64,000 bases of DNA from Hyphomicrobiales bacterium (GTDB lineage: Bacteria > Pseudomonadota > Alphaproteobacteria > Rhizobiales > Rhizobiaceae): assembly GCA_900467185.1 (NCBI GenBank), contig UBPA01000011.1, positions 1 through 64,000 on the forward strand, in the 5' to 3' direction. How positions within the stretch are numbered: the stretch's first letter is position 1; the number at the start of each line of letters is the position of its first letter. The translations under genes were made by a program, and so were the position numbers. Below the pieces are notes generated by a model, which was not told the origin of the DNA, searched no databases, and saw only the letters and a program-made list of their open reading frames with translations. Shown one piece after another: positions 1-8,984 of this stretch.

Positions 1-31
1 GGATCAGGTTGCGAACCGTATCACCGCTCAT
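1..31 (-). CDS. 5' end of a possible photolyase-family gene (partial)
   Basis: A minus-strand ATG at 31 follows a purine-rich GGGAGGGCAGGG stretch and begins MSGDTVRNLI before the window ends. Only ten residues are visible. The 'RNLI' start is reminiscent of the DPRP/cryptochrome-photolyase family, whose members often begin with RNLILVLGDQL. That is a weak hint, not an identification. It would be co-oriented with, and about 44 bases downstream of, the SDR gene. Confidence 0.35.
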   Translation of the reverse strand, partial: MSGDTVRNLI

Positions 32-74
32 CGGCCCTGCCCTCCCGCCCTCTGCCACGCAGGTGATGACGCCG

Positions 75-773
75 CTACCATGCGATTTCCGTCGCGTCAT
101 AAGCGAAGAACTGCCCCGTCTGCACCGGCGCGAGGCCATCGATGACGGAGAGAAGGGCGGACGCGGCCTCCGCCGGCGACACCTTGTCGGCGTGCCGCCC
201 ATGCGTGGCCGTCAGCCCGGTTTCCACCGTGCCCGGATGCAAGGCGACGACGACGCTCTGAGGGCATGTCCGCGCGATCTCGATCGACGCCGTCCGCACG
301 ATCTGGTTGAGCGCCGCCTTTGCCGAGCGATAGGAGATCCATCCCCCGAGCCTGTTGTCGCCGATCGACCCGACCCGCGCCGAAAGCGTCGCGAACACGC
401 AGCGCCGGTCCCGCGGCAGCAGAGGCGCGAAATGCTTGATCAGCAGCGCCGGCCCGATGGCGTTGACCGCGAACTGCCGCGCCATGACGGCAGGATCGAT
501 CGCCCGGATCGTCTTCTCAGGCCCCTGCCCGTCGATCTCCAGCGCCCCCGTCGCATCGAACACCAGATCGACCGTTCCCAGCCTCTCCGCAACGCCCCGC
601 GCGGCAGCCTGCACAGACCCCTCCGCCGTCACATCCATCCCGTCATCCCGCCGCGACAGCCCTACAGCCTCTCCGCACCGCGCATCGGCCTCCAGCGCCG
701 CCAGGACCGCAGCCCCGATCCCGCCGCTCGCCCCCAGAACCACCGCCCGATACCCGTCCCGAAACCCCAGCAT
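75..773 (-). CDS. SDR-family oxidoreductase
   Basis: A short-chain dehydrogenase/reductase of 232 residues, probably a cytoplasmic NAD(P)-dependent enzyme. The Rossmann nucleotide motif GASGGIG is at residues 14-20. A serine at about 131 and Y148-x3-K152 (YRSAK) make up the catalytic set. The overall layout resembles C-factor/CsgA-like SDRs, and the substrate is unknown. The start at 773 was preferred to an upstream ATG because GGAGG lies five bases before it and the Rossmann fold then begins at once. It may be co-transcribed with the partial gene at the window edge. Confidence 0.85.
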   Translation of the reverse strand: MLGFRDGYRAVVLGASGGIGAAVLAALEADARCGEAVGLSRRDDGMDVTAEGSVQAAARGVAERLGTVDLVFDATGALEIDGQGPEKTIRAIDPAVMARQFAVNAIGPALLIKHFAPLLPRDRRCVFATLSARVGSIGDNRLGGWISYRSAKAALNQIVRTASIEIARTCPQSVVVALHPGTVETGLTATHGRHADKVSPAEAASALLSVIDGLAPVQTGQFFAYDATEIAW

Positions 774-985
774 CCCATCCTCCCGGCCACAATTGCGCCG
801 TCGGCCCGCCAGACGGCCGGTCACCCACATTCACCACCATCTACGCCCCACGCCCCCAACCGGATCTCCACCGCCACCGCACCACAGCCACCCCGCCCAA
901 TTTTCCACCAATCCCCGTCTTCCCCATTGATGCCAACCCAAACCTAAGCTATGAACCCCTCATCCACCCGGCAAAGCCGGTTGCT

Positions 986-1062
986 GCACCCGTAGCTCAG
1001 CTGGATAGAGTGTTGGATTCCGATTCCAAAGGTCACAGGTTCGAATCCTGTCGGGTGCGCCA
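986..1062 (+). tRNA. tRNA-Arg (anticodon CCG)
   Basis: A 77-base cloverleaf with encoded CCA. The acceptor stem GCACCCG pairs with CGGGTGC. The D arm is GCTC/GAGT. The anticodon stem TTGGA/TCCAA encloses loop TTCCGAT, which gives anticodon CCG. The T arm ACAGG-TTCGAAT-CCTGT is canonical. It reads the CGG arginine codon. Confidence 0.96.
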
Positions 1063-1242
1063 TTTCTTCCCCTCTCGAATGCCTGTCACCGCTGAAAAAA
1101 TCGCGCGCTTTACGTCGCGATCGGCATTGGCAAGATGAGCGACACGGAATATCAGTGGTTGCATTAGAAGGATTCGCGGCGTTGCGGGCGGTTGTCTGGC
1201 GAGGCGGCTCCTTGGCGTTGGCGTGTATCGAGGTGGCAGACC

Positions 1243-1920
1243 ATGAGCAGAGACCAGCCTTCGGCGCATGATCTGGCACTGCAACTGTACCGCGATCATA
1301 AAGCGACGCTGGATCTTCTGGCAAAACCGGCTACGGGCAGCGGCTTCGATCAGGCGGTTCGGGGTGTGTTTGGTGAAAAACCGTTGCGTGGAAACCTGGT
1401 TAGAATCGGCAACGGCCATGTCGTCCTGTCGGAGATCGCCAGGGACCAGGTGAGCTTTCTGCCGGCCGGCTGGGTTGCAGAACTGGAGAAGACCCGAGGC
1501 GCCTGGGACGGCTGTGAAAACTGGTGGGCCGGGTATCCTCTGATCTCATGGATCGAATTCCGGGTCGGCGACGATGGAAGGTCAGGATCGCTGTGGTTGC
1601 ATGCGGAAGTCGGCCCGATCACGAACGGTACCGTCCGCCAGGGGTTCGTCGAGGCCATCAGGATGAAGGCCGCCGCCCGACAGATGGGACGGATCAGGTT
1701 TCCCGACGCAGCGTCGCAGGAACGGCGTCTGTACTCGCGATTTCTGCACCAGAATGTCGTTGCGGTGAAGGACATCGCCGACAAGGGCGATATCGAGCGG
1801 CAATGCGTTTATCTCGTCGGCAGCTTTTCGCCGGAGTTTGACCTCGTCGCGAGCGTCATTCCGCAGCTACGCGCCCTCAGCGACAGATCTGCATCGCCCG
1901 GCACGTTAACACCCCGTTAA
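1243..1920 (+). CDS. protein of unknown function next to tRNA-Arg
   Basis: Predicted 225-residue soluble protein with no signal peptide or membrane segment. I do not recognise the family with confidence. The middle contains a short beta-rich stretch ([11 protein letters not shown]) after an acidic/aromatic region ([12 protein letters not shown]), and the C-terminus is helical. The tone is of a phage- or defence-associated accessory protein, but no catalytic motif is clear. The ATG at 1243 has AGGTGG about 8 bases upstream. An alternative in-frame start lies at 1192. It sits directly downstream of a tRNA, a usual place for accessory genes, but no integrase or duplicated tRNA end was found. Confidence 0.6.
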   Translation: MSRDQPSAHDLALQLYRDHKATLDLLAKPATGSGFDQAVRGVFGEKPLRGNLVRIGNGHVVLSEIARDQVSFLPAGWVAELEKTRGAWDGCENWWAGYPLISWIEFRVGDDGRSGSLWLHAEVGPITNGTVRQGFVEAIRMKAAARQMGRIRFPDAASQERRLYSRFLHQNVVAVKDIADKGDIERQCVYLVGSFSPEFDLVASVIPQLRALSDRSASPGTLTPR

Positions 1921-2141
1921 CCACGGTCATTTTAGAACCATGAACGATTGCGGCCGATTCGATGGATGACCGCAGCCAAGACAGCCCGGAGCCGACGGAT
2001 AAACCCGCTTCTTCGGGCGACGGTCTCGCCATTAGGACGAGCACCCTCAAGGGTTAACCGTTGAAAGTGTTCCCACATTGCTATCCCTCTACCCGACGGC
2101 TCTGACGTCGGGGGGCTAGCCTGTATTTCGGGCCTTTTGAC
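1921..2141 (+). promoter_or_regulatory. flagellin leader region with hairpin
   Basis: The 221-base region before the flagellin contains a perfect 7-bp hairpin, CCCGACG (2092-2098) and CGTCGGG (2106-2112), with a 7-base loop. A smaller CCCG/CGGG stem lies near 2004-2017. The flagellin ATG at 2142 has only a weak ribosome site. A leader hairpin could therefore affect translation or mRNA stability, as FlbT-type control does in other alphaproteobacteria. That role is inference. Confidence 0.35.
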
Positions 2142-3905
2142 ATGACCAGCCTCCTGACGAACACATCCGCCATGGCCGCACTCCAGACGTTGCGCGGCAT
2201 CGCGTCGAGATCTGCGGAAGCACAGCAGCAGATCAGCTCCGGCATGCGCGTGGAAACGGCGGCCGACAATGCCGCCTACTGGTCGATTGCCACCACCATG
2301 CGCTCCGACAACAAGGCGATGACAGCGGTGACCGACGTCATCAATCTCGGCTCCGCCCAGATCGATACCGCCTATAACGGCATCACCGCCGTGTCGGATA
2401 TTCTGTCGGAATTCAAATCACGCCTGATCGCGGCCAAGGAGCCGGGCGTCGATCCGGCCAAGATTCAGAAGGAGCTTTCGCAGCTCCAGCAGCAGGTCGT
2501 AAGCGTCGCCAACGCGGCTAGCTTCAGCGGCATCAATTGGCTCAAGACCGATGTCGCGGATATTAACGACAATGATCTGAACCGCGTTTCCCTCGTCAAC
2601 GCCCTGCACCGGAGCGAAAACGGCCTGTCCCTGGGAACGACCGACTTCCATCTTTCGGAAGTCTCCCTTTTTAACAAGGATGGCGGGGGCATTCTGCAGG
2701 CCGACACGCGAAAGCTCAAAACCATTGGTGGCGTTCGTGTCCACGACACGTTCATGGATAACAATGGCGTCGTGCGAATGTATCCGGACAATGCGGTGAA
2801 CGGCGGCGAGAATGGTCGGTTCGGATTTACCTTCACAGGCCCTCTGACGTTTGGCGCCAGCGATAAGATAGAGTTCGACGTGACGGTCGATGCTGATAAT
2901 CCAGCCGATCTCGATCCACCGTATCATCCCGGCAAGACGACGCACGTCACCATTGACCGTGCATTTGTCGATACGTGGCTGCCGGGCCAGAACGGTGTCA
3001 TATCGGATTACAAACAATACGCGTCCGTTCTCTATCGAGCGTTGTCCGCGGCAAATGCTGGCGCCTATGCTAACCTGACATCGGATGGTCGCGGTGGCAC
3101 CGTACCAAACCACGTCAACGTCGGCACCAGTGAGAGTTCCGGCCTGAATGGGTCATCCATCGAGATCACGAATCTGACCGGCAGCGCCGGTGGACTGAGC
3201 AACAGAGCGACAGACTATGGATCACCCGCGTCGCAGATGGTCCTCTTTTTCGAGCCGTTCAAAGTCTATCCCGACGGAGACAACAAAGACGGGGTGCGCA
3301 TCGATTTCGACTTCAGCGTCAACGGCGCGCCCGCGACGCATCACAGCTTCGACCGGACCTATGTCAACGCCTTGCTGGGCAAGGACACCGGCGAGATCCA
3401 GACGGCCGACGAGATGGTGACATTGCTGCACGCGCTGGTCGGCAGCAGCTGGCCGAACGTCATCATCGAGGCGACATCGCCGGGCACCATCTCGGTACGG
3501 TCGGACAAGGATGTAGACCGTTTGGCCGGCTCGAGAACCGGCATCGGGTTTACCGGTATCGGCGTCAGCATCGAACCGCTTGCGGAACAGAATTTCCTCG
3601 ATATCGATATCGTCGCCAATCCCGAATGGCTCGATCGCTACATCGGATACATCGAGGTCGTGTCGGCCGAAGTCATCGACGCCGGCGCTGTCCTTGGCGC
3701 GCTCGACAAGCGCATGGTGATGCAGAGAGATTTTACACAGACCCTGATGTCGAACCTCGATAAGGGCGTCGGCCGGCTTGTCGATGCGGAGATGAACGAA
3801 GCCTCGACCAGGGTCAAAGCGCTGCAAACACAACAGCAGCTGGCCATCCAGTCTCTCCAGATTGCCAACAGCAATTCCCAGAACATCCTGCAGCTCTTCC
3901 AGTGA
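2142..3905 (+). CDS. flagellin with enlarged, duplicated central domain
   Basis: Filament protein of the bacterial flagellum, 587 residues. The N-terminal D0/D1 helices (about 1-135, with ISSGMRVETAADNAAYWSIA) and C-terminal helices (about 505-587, ending NSQNILQLFQ) are typical rhizobial flagellin. Rhizobial flagellins are usually about 320-430 residues, so the surface-exposed middle is clearly longer. It seems to hold two related units, about 228-345 and 368-475. Both run from an EFDV/DFDF strand through IDRAFVDTWL or FDRTYVNALL to a helical ALxxAN/ALVGSS segment. No other flagellar gene is in the window, so this is a stand-alone flagellin locus. Confidence 0.9.
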   Translation: MTSLLTNTSAMAALQTLRGIASRSAEAQQQISSGMRVETAADNAAYWSIATTMRSDNKAMTAVTDVINLGSAQIDTAYNGITAVSDILSEFKSRLIAAKEPGVDPAKIQKELSQLQQQVVSVANAASFSGINWLKTDVADINDNDLNRVSLVNALHRSENGLSLGTTDFHLSEVSLFNKDGGGILQADTRKLKTIGGVRVHDTFMDNNGVVRMYPDNAVNGGENGRFGFTFTGPLTFGASDKIEFDVTVDADNPADLDPPYHPGKTTHVTIDRAFVDTWLPGQNGVISDYKQYASVLYRALSAANAGAYANLTSDGRGGTVPNHVNVGTSESSGLNGSSIEITNLTGSAGGLSNRATDYGSPASQMVLFFEPFKVYPDGDNKDGVRIDFDFSVNGAPATHHSFDRTYVNALLGKDTGEIQTADEMVTLLHALVGSSWPNVIIEATSPGTISVRSDKDVDRLAGSRTGIGFTGIGVSIEPLAEQNFLDIDIVANPEWLDRYIGYIEVVSAEVIDAGAVLGALDKRMVMQRDFTQTLMSNLDKGVGRLVDAEMNEASTRVKALQTQQQLAIQSLQIANSNSQNILQLFQ

Positions 3906-3977
3906 TCGATACGACGACACCCGCTATTGCCCGACCTTCCGATCATATAAGAAAACCCTTGAATTCCCGCACAACCG

Positions 3978-4018
3978 ATTGCCAACCCAACCAATTGCCA
4001 ACCCAACCAATTGCCAAC
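3978..4018 (+). repeat. 16-bp tandem repeat
   Basis: Two perfect copies of ATTGCCAACCCAACCA (3978-3993 and 3994-4009) and a partial third (4010-4018). They lie in the spacer between the flagellin and the binding-protein gene. Confidence 0.9.
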
Positions 4019-4042
4019 ACGACATTTTTTTCAGGAACACAC

Positions 4043-5065
4043 ATGCGCACATTTTCGGCCGTCAGGAGCCTCACGACCGGCTCCTTTTTCGCCCTCCTTG
4101 GTCTCTCCACGACTGTCGCCGAAGGGGCCGATACGGTCCGGTTCGGCACGGACTGGCTGGCGGAGGCGGACCATGGCGGCTTCTATCAGGCCGTGGCCGA
4201 TGGCACCTATGCGCGGCATGGCTTGAATGTCGAGATCGTTCAGGGCGGCCCGGCTGCGATGAATCACAACCTGCTGCTTGCCGGCAAGCTCGATTTCTAT
4301 CTCGGCACCCAGCAGGAGCAGCTGGTCGCCATCGAGCAGGGCATCCCGCTCGTCGATGTCGCCGCCTTCTACCAGAAGAACGCCCAGGTCATTCTGGTCC
4401 ATCCCGATCGCGGCATCGAGACCTTCGCGGATCTGGCACGGCTCGAGACGATCTATATGACGCAGGGTGGCTTCGGCGCCTATTTCGCGTGGATGAAAGC
4501 CAATTTCCCGGGCTTCCGCGACGAGCAGTACAGGCCGTACAATTTCAGCGCGGCGCCGTTTCTGGCCAACAGGAACGCGGCCCAGCAAGGGCTCATCACG
4601 TCGGAACCCTATGAAATCGAACGGCAGACCGGTCTCGAGCCCAGGATCTTCCTGCTCGCAGACAGCGGCTACAGGCCCTATGCAGCGATGATCACAACAC
4701 AGAAGAGCTTGATCGACACCAATCCCGATCTCGTCCAGCGGTTCGTCGATGCCTCGATCGAGGGCTGGTATGCCTATCTCTACGGGGACAATACGGCTGC
4801 AAACACGCTGATCCGGGCGGCCAATCCGGAGATGAGCGACGGCCAGATCGCCTATGCGATCGACAAGATCAAGCGATACGGGATCGTGGACAGCGGCGAT
4901 GCGCTCGAGAAGGGCATCGGATGCATGACGGCCGAACGCTACCGGCAGCTCGCAGACGAACTGGTGAGAGCGAAACTGATCAGACCGGACACCGATCCGG
5001 CCAAGGCCTTCGATACCCGCTTTTCCTGCAAGGGCGTCGGTCTCGACCGCAAGCCGGAGCATTGA
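4043..5065 (+). CDS. NMT1/THI5-type ABC substrate-binding protein
   Basis: Predicted periplasmic solute-binding protein of 340 residues (SsuA/THI5-like fold), of the class that binds thiamine-precursor pyrimidines, nitrate, sulfonates or riboflavin. Residues 1-33 form a Sec signal peptide. The mature start TVRFGTDWLAEADHGGFYQAVADG is characteristic of the family. The open frame extends back to a GTG at 3902 overlapping the flagellin stop. The ATG at 4043 is preferred because it starts the signal peptide and follows AGGAA. No permease or ATPase gene is adjacent, so its transporter partners must be elsewhere or absent. The ligand is unknown. Confidence 0.85.
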   Translation: MRTFSAVRSLTTGSFFALLGLSTTVAEGADTVRFGTDWLAEADHGGFYQAVADGTYARHGLNVEIVQGGPAAMNHNLLLAGKLDFYLGTQQEQLVAIEQGIPLVDVAAFYQKNAQVILVHPDRGIETFADLARLETIYMTQGGFGAYFAWMKANFPGFRDEQYRPYNFSAAPFLANRNAAQQGLITSEPYEIERQTGLEPRIFLLADSGYRPYAAMITTQKSLIDTNPDLVQRFVDASIEGWYAYLYGDNTAANTLIRAANPEMSDGQIAYAIDKIKRYGIVDSGDALEKGIGCMTAERYRQLADELVRAKLIRPDTDPAKAFDTRFSCKGVGLDRKPEH

Positions 5066-5089
5066 CGCGTCCGCGATTGCGGACAGAGA

Positions 5090-5119
5090 AAAACCGGCCG
5101 CGCGAACGCGGCCGGTTTT
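5090..5119. terminator. bidirectional terminator between convergent genes
   Basis: A perfect 13-bp stem (AAAACCGGCCGCG / CGCGGCCGGTTTT) with a CGAA loop lies between the convergent binding-protein and chemoreceptor genes. The A- and T-runs at the stem base allow it to work on both strands. Confidence 0.92.
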
Positions 5120-5140
5120 CGTGGTAAGGGTCTCGGAAGC

Positions 5141-6958
5141 TCAGGCGGCGTAGCGCTGCTGCGCGTTGGAGGAGCGTCCGCCGAGGGTGAAGTGAGAGAT
5201 CAGTTCGCGCAGGCGGGCGCTCTCGCTTGCAAGCGTGCTTCCCGCGGCGCTGGTCTCCTCGACCATGGCGGCGTTCTGTTGCGTCACCTGGTCCATCTGG
5301 TTGACGGCGATGTTGACCTCGGCAAGGCCGGTGGACTGCTCGCGGGCCGAGGTGGCGATCGCCTCCATATGGCCGTTGATCTCGATGACATGCGCCTCGA
5401 TCGTCTTGAGCACGTCGCCGGTATCGCGCACCAGCTTGACGCCGCTCTCGACCTCCGCCGTGGAATTGCGGATGAGGTCCTTGATTTCCTTGGCGGCCTT
5501 GGCCGAGCGCTGGGCCAGCTCCCTTACCTCCTGCGCGACGACGGCAAAGCCGCGGCCGGCTTCCCCGGCGCGCGCCGCCTCGACGCCGGCATTCAGCGCC
5601 AGCAGGTTCGTCTGGAAGGCGATCTCGTCGATCACGCCGATGATCGAGGAGATCTGGCTGGACGAATGCTCGATACGGCCCATGGCGGTGACGGCTTCGG
5701 CAACGACCTCGCCCGAGCGGGAGGCGCTCTTGTTGGCGTGCGACGCCACTTCGCGGGCCTCGTTGGTGCGCATGGAGGATTGGCCGACATTCGCGGTGAT
5801 CTGATCGAGGGCGGCGGCCGTTTCCTCGAGAGAGGCGGCCTGCTGCTCCGTGCGGCGGGAAAGATCGTTGGCGCTTTCGCTGACTTCGCGGGCGCCGTTG
5901 TCGATCTGGTCGGCCGCCACGGCCACGGCGGCCAGCGTCTCGTTGAGCTGGGAGACGGCGGCGTTCAGGTCATGGCGCAGCGCTTCGAAATCGGGGGCGA
6001 AGGGCACGTCGAGACGGAAGGAGAGATCGCCGGCCGCCAGACGGCGCAGGCCGTCGGCAAGGCTCGATGTCGCCTGTTCGAGACGCGCCTGGGCGGCCCG
6101 TTCGGCCTCGGCCGAAAGGCGCTCGCGGTCGGCCTCGGCCGTCCGCCGCAGCGACTCGGCCTGAGTCTGAAGCTCCTTGTTGTTGACGGCGGCCGTCCGG
6201 AACACTTCGACCGCGCTGGCCATCTGGCCGATTTCGTCGGTGCGCTGCGCATAGGGAATGGTGCTGTCGGTATCGCCGCGGGCAAGGCCGGTCATCGCCG
6301 CCGTGATCGAGTGGATCGGGCTTGCGATCCCGCGCAGGATATAGAGCGTGGAGGCGACGAGAAGGGTCGCGACGACACCGATCAGAATGAAGGTGATCAG
6401 CGTCGCATCGGCGGATGTCTGGCGCATCACGTTCGTGGCGTCGCTGACGCGCACGGTGTTGCCCGCGATCAGGTCGTCAAGCGCAGACTGTGCGGGTGTA
6501 ATGATGCCGCCCATGGTCTCGAGCATGTTGCTCGCCTGCTGGAAATTGCCCACCTTGGCGAGCGCGATCATGTCATCGCCGGCCTTGCCATAGGTGGCCA
6601 GAGTCTCAGTCACGCGCTGCAGAAGCGCACGCTCGGAATCGGTGCTGACATAGGGCGTGTAGACCTCGACTGCATGCTGGATCCGCACGCGGGCGTCGCC
6701 CAGCAGGGATTCCGCCGTCTTCGTCGCTTCCGGTGTCAGGGCGGCGAGATACTGGAAGTAACCGAGCCGCATGGACACGAGCTCGATGCGGATGTCCTTG
6801 ACGGCGGAAACGGCCGGGAACACTTCCGTCACCACCTTATCCGCAATCGACCGCGTCTTGGACAGGGATTGCAGCGCCACGACGGAGAAAATGGCCGTGA
6901 GGACGGCGATGGCGGCGAAGATGCCGATAAGCGATGTACGGATGGATGGCCTGGTCAC
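5141..6958 (-). CDS. methyl-accepting chemotaxis protein
   Basis: Membrane chemoreceptor of 605 residues that signals to CheA/CheW. TM1 is about residues 9-31. A periplasmic four-helix-bundle type sensor spans about 32-184, and TM2 about 186-208. A HAMP domain follows at about 208-260. A second HAMP-like segment ([19 protein letters not shown]) is near 298-345. The signalling hairpin is at about 448-495 and carries the conserved tip [20 protein letters not shown]. The C-terminus ends QQRYAA, with no CheR/CheB-tethering pentapeptide. The ligand is unknown. It faces the terminator at 5090-5119. Confidence 0.97.
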   Translation of the reverse strand: MTRPSIRTSLIGIFAAIAVLTAIFSVVALQSLSKTRSIADKVVTEVFPAVSAVKDIRIELVSMRLGYFQYLAALTPEATKTAESLLGDARVRIQHAVEVYTPYVSTDSERALLQRVTETLATYGKAGDDMIALAKVGNFQQASNMLETMGGIITPAQSALDDLIAGNTVRVSDATNVMRQTSADATLITFILIGVVATLLVASTLYILRGIASPIHSITAAMTGLARGDTDSTIPYAQRTDEIGQMASAVEVFRTAAVNNKELQTQAESLRRTAEADRERLSAEAERAAQARLEQATSSLADGLRRLAAGDLSFRLDVPFAPDFEALRHDLNAAVSQLNETLAAVAVAADQIDNGAREVSESANDLSRRTEQQAASLEETAAALDQITANVGQSSMRTNEAREVASHANKSASRSGEVVAEAVTAMGRIEHSSSQISSIIGVIDEIAFQTNLLALNAGVEAARAGEAGRGFAVVAQEVRELAQRSAKAAKEIKDLIRNSTAEVESGVKLVRDTGDVLKTIEAHVIEINGHMEAIATSAREQSTGLAEVNIAVNQMDQVTQQNAAMVEETSAAGSTLASESARLRELISHFTLGGRSSNAQQRYAA

Positions 6959-7294
6959 GAAACACCTATGCTGGACGGACGCACATCCACCCGGCCGTCA
7001 TGACCAAGGAAGCGCAACGGCACCGACCTACATCGCGGCGTTCGGCGGCAGTATGCGCCTCAACTCTTAAGTTTATGTAACTCAAATTTTTCTAATATGA
7101 GAGCTGAATACTCCGTCACAGAGACGGCTATGCTTCGAACCATTGGGAACGACCGGCCATGAGACTGGACGGTGTTGATCGGCAAGGCACCCTGCCATCG
7201 CTCGCCGCAAGACCGGCGCCGGAACACGGTACGTTGACGTCAAAGATCCTTCCATCCGCCAGGCAGTCGCGAAAACAACGCGAAAGACTTACGC
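6959..7294. other. intergenic region without a recognised gene
   Basis: 336 bases upstream of the chemoreceptor. An AT-rich patch near 7070-7110 (CTTAAGTTTATGTAACTC) could hold the chemoreceptor promoter, but no clear sigma-70 pair was found. Frames through here look like shadows with no ribosome site. Confidence 0.5.
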
Positions 7295-7612
7295 TCAACG
7301 GTCGGAAACACGCGCAGAGGTATCCGATTGCTTACCTGCACCGGTGGCGAGGTAGACGAGCACGCCGACCACCGTCAGCGGCCAGACGGCATAGGCGAGG
7401 ATGGTCAGTGGCCAGCTTGCATTGCGGAAGTCGCCGCTTTCGTAAAAGACCAGCGCGAGGATGGCGAGACCCACAAGACAGCCGAGCCACATCCACGCCA
7501 TCATCGCATGGGCGGCGTAAAGCAGCCCCCAAAGTGTCAGCGATATCAGGATCGCGGCAAGAAGCGCCGTCAGGCGCAGCGTGGGTCGAAACCCGTAGGG
7601 ACGATGTCGCAT
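7295..7612 (-). CDS. small membrane protein of unknown function
   Basis: 105-residue hydrophobic protein with about three predicted membrane helices (roughly residues 13-33, 38-57 and 68-89) and a charged C-terminal tail. GGAGG lies nine bases before the ATG at 7612, which supports real translation. Family not recognised, function unknown. It has no operon partner on the same strand. Confidence 0.65.
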   Translation of the reverse strand: MRHRPYGFRPTLRLTALLAAILISLTLWGLLYAAHAMMAWMWLGCLVGLAILALVFYESGDFRNASWPLTILAYAVWPLTVVGVLVYLATGAGKQSDTSARVSDR

Positions 7613-7890
7613 GCGTGCAGGCCTCCGCCGGCAAAATATAAGTTATGCCTATCAGAGTGCGCCGAGCGAAGACCAAATGCAAGCGTTGGCTAAGATAGCT
7701 GACGTTTACCTTAACCGGAGAAAGCCTAGGGCGGCACGCGGCCTCTCCCGCGCCGTGCGCGGCACCTTGCAGACGGCAGCTTCACATTGCGATAAACCCG
7801 CTTCGCGGCGGCATCCTGCGCTTTATGCTTGCGTCCTTGCCCAGCCTTCTATTATTTAAGTCAGCGTTAACGCACACACCGGGAACACCG
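7613..7890. other. spacer between divergent small genes
   Basis: 278 bases between two divergently read small membrane-protein genes. An imperfect GC-rich inverted repeat around 7733-7765 (GCGGCACGCGGCC / GCGCCGTGCGCGG) is the only structure noticed. Confidence 0.4.
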
Positions 7891-8067
7891 ATGCCAGCCT
7901 GGATCTTTTCCTGCGAATTCTCCCTGCTCGGATGGGCCGCACGCCGGCCGGACGAGGCGTCACGCTTCGCGCCGACCCTGCGCATCCTGGCACTCGCTGT
8001 CGCCGTCTTGCTGTCGCTGGCCGCCTGGGCCCTGATCATCGCCGTCATCGTCTGGCTCATGCCCTGA
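7891..8067 (+). CDS. small single-span membrane protein
   Basis: 58-residue protein beginning MPAWIFSCEF, with one long C-terminal membrane helix (about residues 28-57) after a polar, arginine-rich segment. The ATG at 7891 follows CCGGGAAC. An upstream in-frame ATG at 7825 has no ribosome site. Not recognised. It could be a small envelope protein of the kind often missed in annotation. Confidence 0.5.
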   Translation: MPAWIFSCEFSLLGWAARRPDEASRFAPTLRILALAVAVLLSLAAWALIIAVIVWLMP

Positions 8068-8191
8068 TGATCGGATCCGCGACGCGATCGGAGGGACGCT
8101 TGGCCCACAACGCGACGAACGTCTTCGCCGCTTCATGACACGGGAAGCGCAGGATCGGCCTCAGCGCCTGAGCGCTTGACCCAACGAGACG

Positions 8192-8983
8192 TCAGCCTTC
8201 GGCCGCGGTACCGATCAGCGTCGCCTCTTCTTCCTTCAACGCAACGCCGCTCAACTGCCGGCGCAGGGACTCGCTCACGAGCCACATGGCCTTGCGCGCG
8301 GCCAGCGGCGGAACGAGCCCGCCCTCGCGAATATTGGAGATGCAGTTCCGCTCCGCATCCGAGCGCCCCGGCACCGGCCCGTGCGTGAGGTAGACGCCGA
8401 GACTATCGGCGGAGGAGAGGCCCGGCCGCTCCCCGATCAGCACCAACACCAGGCGCGCCCGCAAAAGCGCGCCGATCTCGTCGCCGACGGCCACGCGCGC
8501 GTTCTGGACGAAGGCGACCGGTCCGACGGTAAACCCGGCATTGCGCAGCATCGGCAGGAGCGCGGCCAGAAACGGCACCGCATTCACATGCACGGCCGTC
8601 GCCGAAAGACCATCGGCAACGACGATCCCGATATCGACGCCCTCGGCCTGCAAGGCGTCCAGGCGCGCCCGATCCGCATCGGCAAGCCGGCGTCCGAGGT
8701 CGGGCCGCCGGAGATAGGTCATCCGATCGGGTGCCGCACTGCGGGCCGAGACGCTCTCAAGCCCGATCGCCGCCAGTGCCTCGCCCAGGGCATCGGCATC
8801 GAAATCGGCATGAACCGCATCGCGGGCACGGGCATGCGCATAGGCGAACTTCAGCACCTCCGCCGTCGGCATCGACGCTCCGACGCGGCCAAGACCCACG
8901 CGCGCGTCCGTCAGCGCGGTCAGGACCGTGTTCGTCTCCCGCGAGACGCGGGCGGCATCCGTCATTGCAAGATCCTTCGCCAT
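8192..8983 (-). CDS. eutC: ethanolamine ammonia-lyase small subunit
   Basis: Small (beta) subunit of adenosylcobalamin-dependent ethanolamine ammonia-lyase, which splits ethanolamine to acetaldehyde and ammonia. At 263 residues it is close to the family norm. Conserved stretches include TDARVGLGRVGASMPTAEVL near the N-terminus, the central VADGLSATAVHVNAVPFL, and LIGERPGLSSADSLGVYLT, followed by the ERNCISNIREGGL segment. It begins two bases after the eutB stop codon, so the two subunits are translationally close. No microcompartment shell, eutE or eutD gene follows. Confidence 0.95.
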   Translation of the reverse strand: MAKDLAMTDAARVSRETNTVLTALTDARVGLGRVGASMPTAEVLKFAYAHARARDAVHADFDADALGEALAAIGLESVSARSAAPDRMTYLRRPDLGRRLADADRARLDALQAEGVDIGIVVADGLSATAVHVNAVPFLAALLPMLRNAGFTVGPVAFVQNARVAVGDEIGALLRARLVLVLIGERPGLSSADSLGVYLTHGPVPGRSDAERNCISNIREGGLVPPLAARKAMWLVSESLRRQLSGVALKEEEATLIGTAAEG

Positions 8984-8984
8984 G

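Noticed and set aside
1990-2060. Possible c-di-GMP riboswitch before the flagellin
   Set aside because: A CCCGCTTCTTCGGG hairpin and ACGG runs look superficially similar, but the conserved GGCAAACC and GGGACGCAAAGCC signatures are missing.
3902-4042. N-terminal extension of the NMT1-type protein from the GTG overlapping the flagellin stop
   Set aside because: The extension translates a tandem repeat and lies before a clear signal peptide that starts at the 4043 ATG.
5192-7003. 603-residue open frame opposite the chemoreceptor
   Set aside because: Antisense shadow of the methyl-accepting protein gene, with low-complexity Gly/Arg/His content and no recognisable domain.
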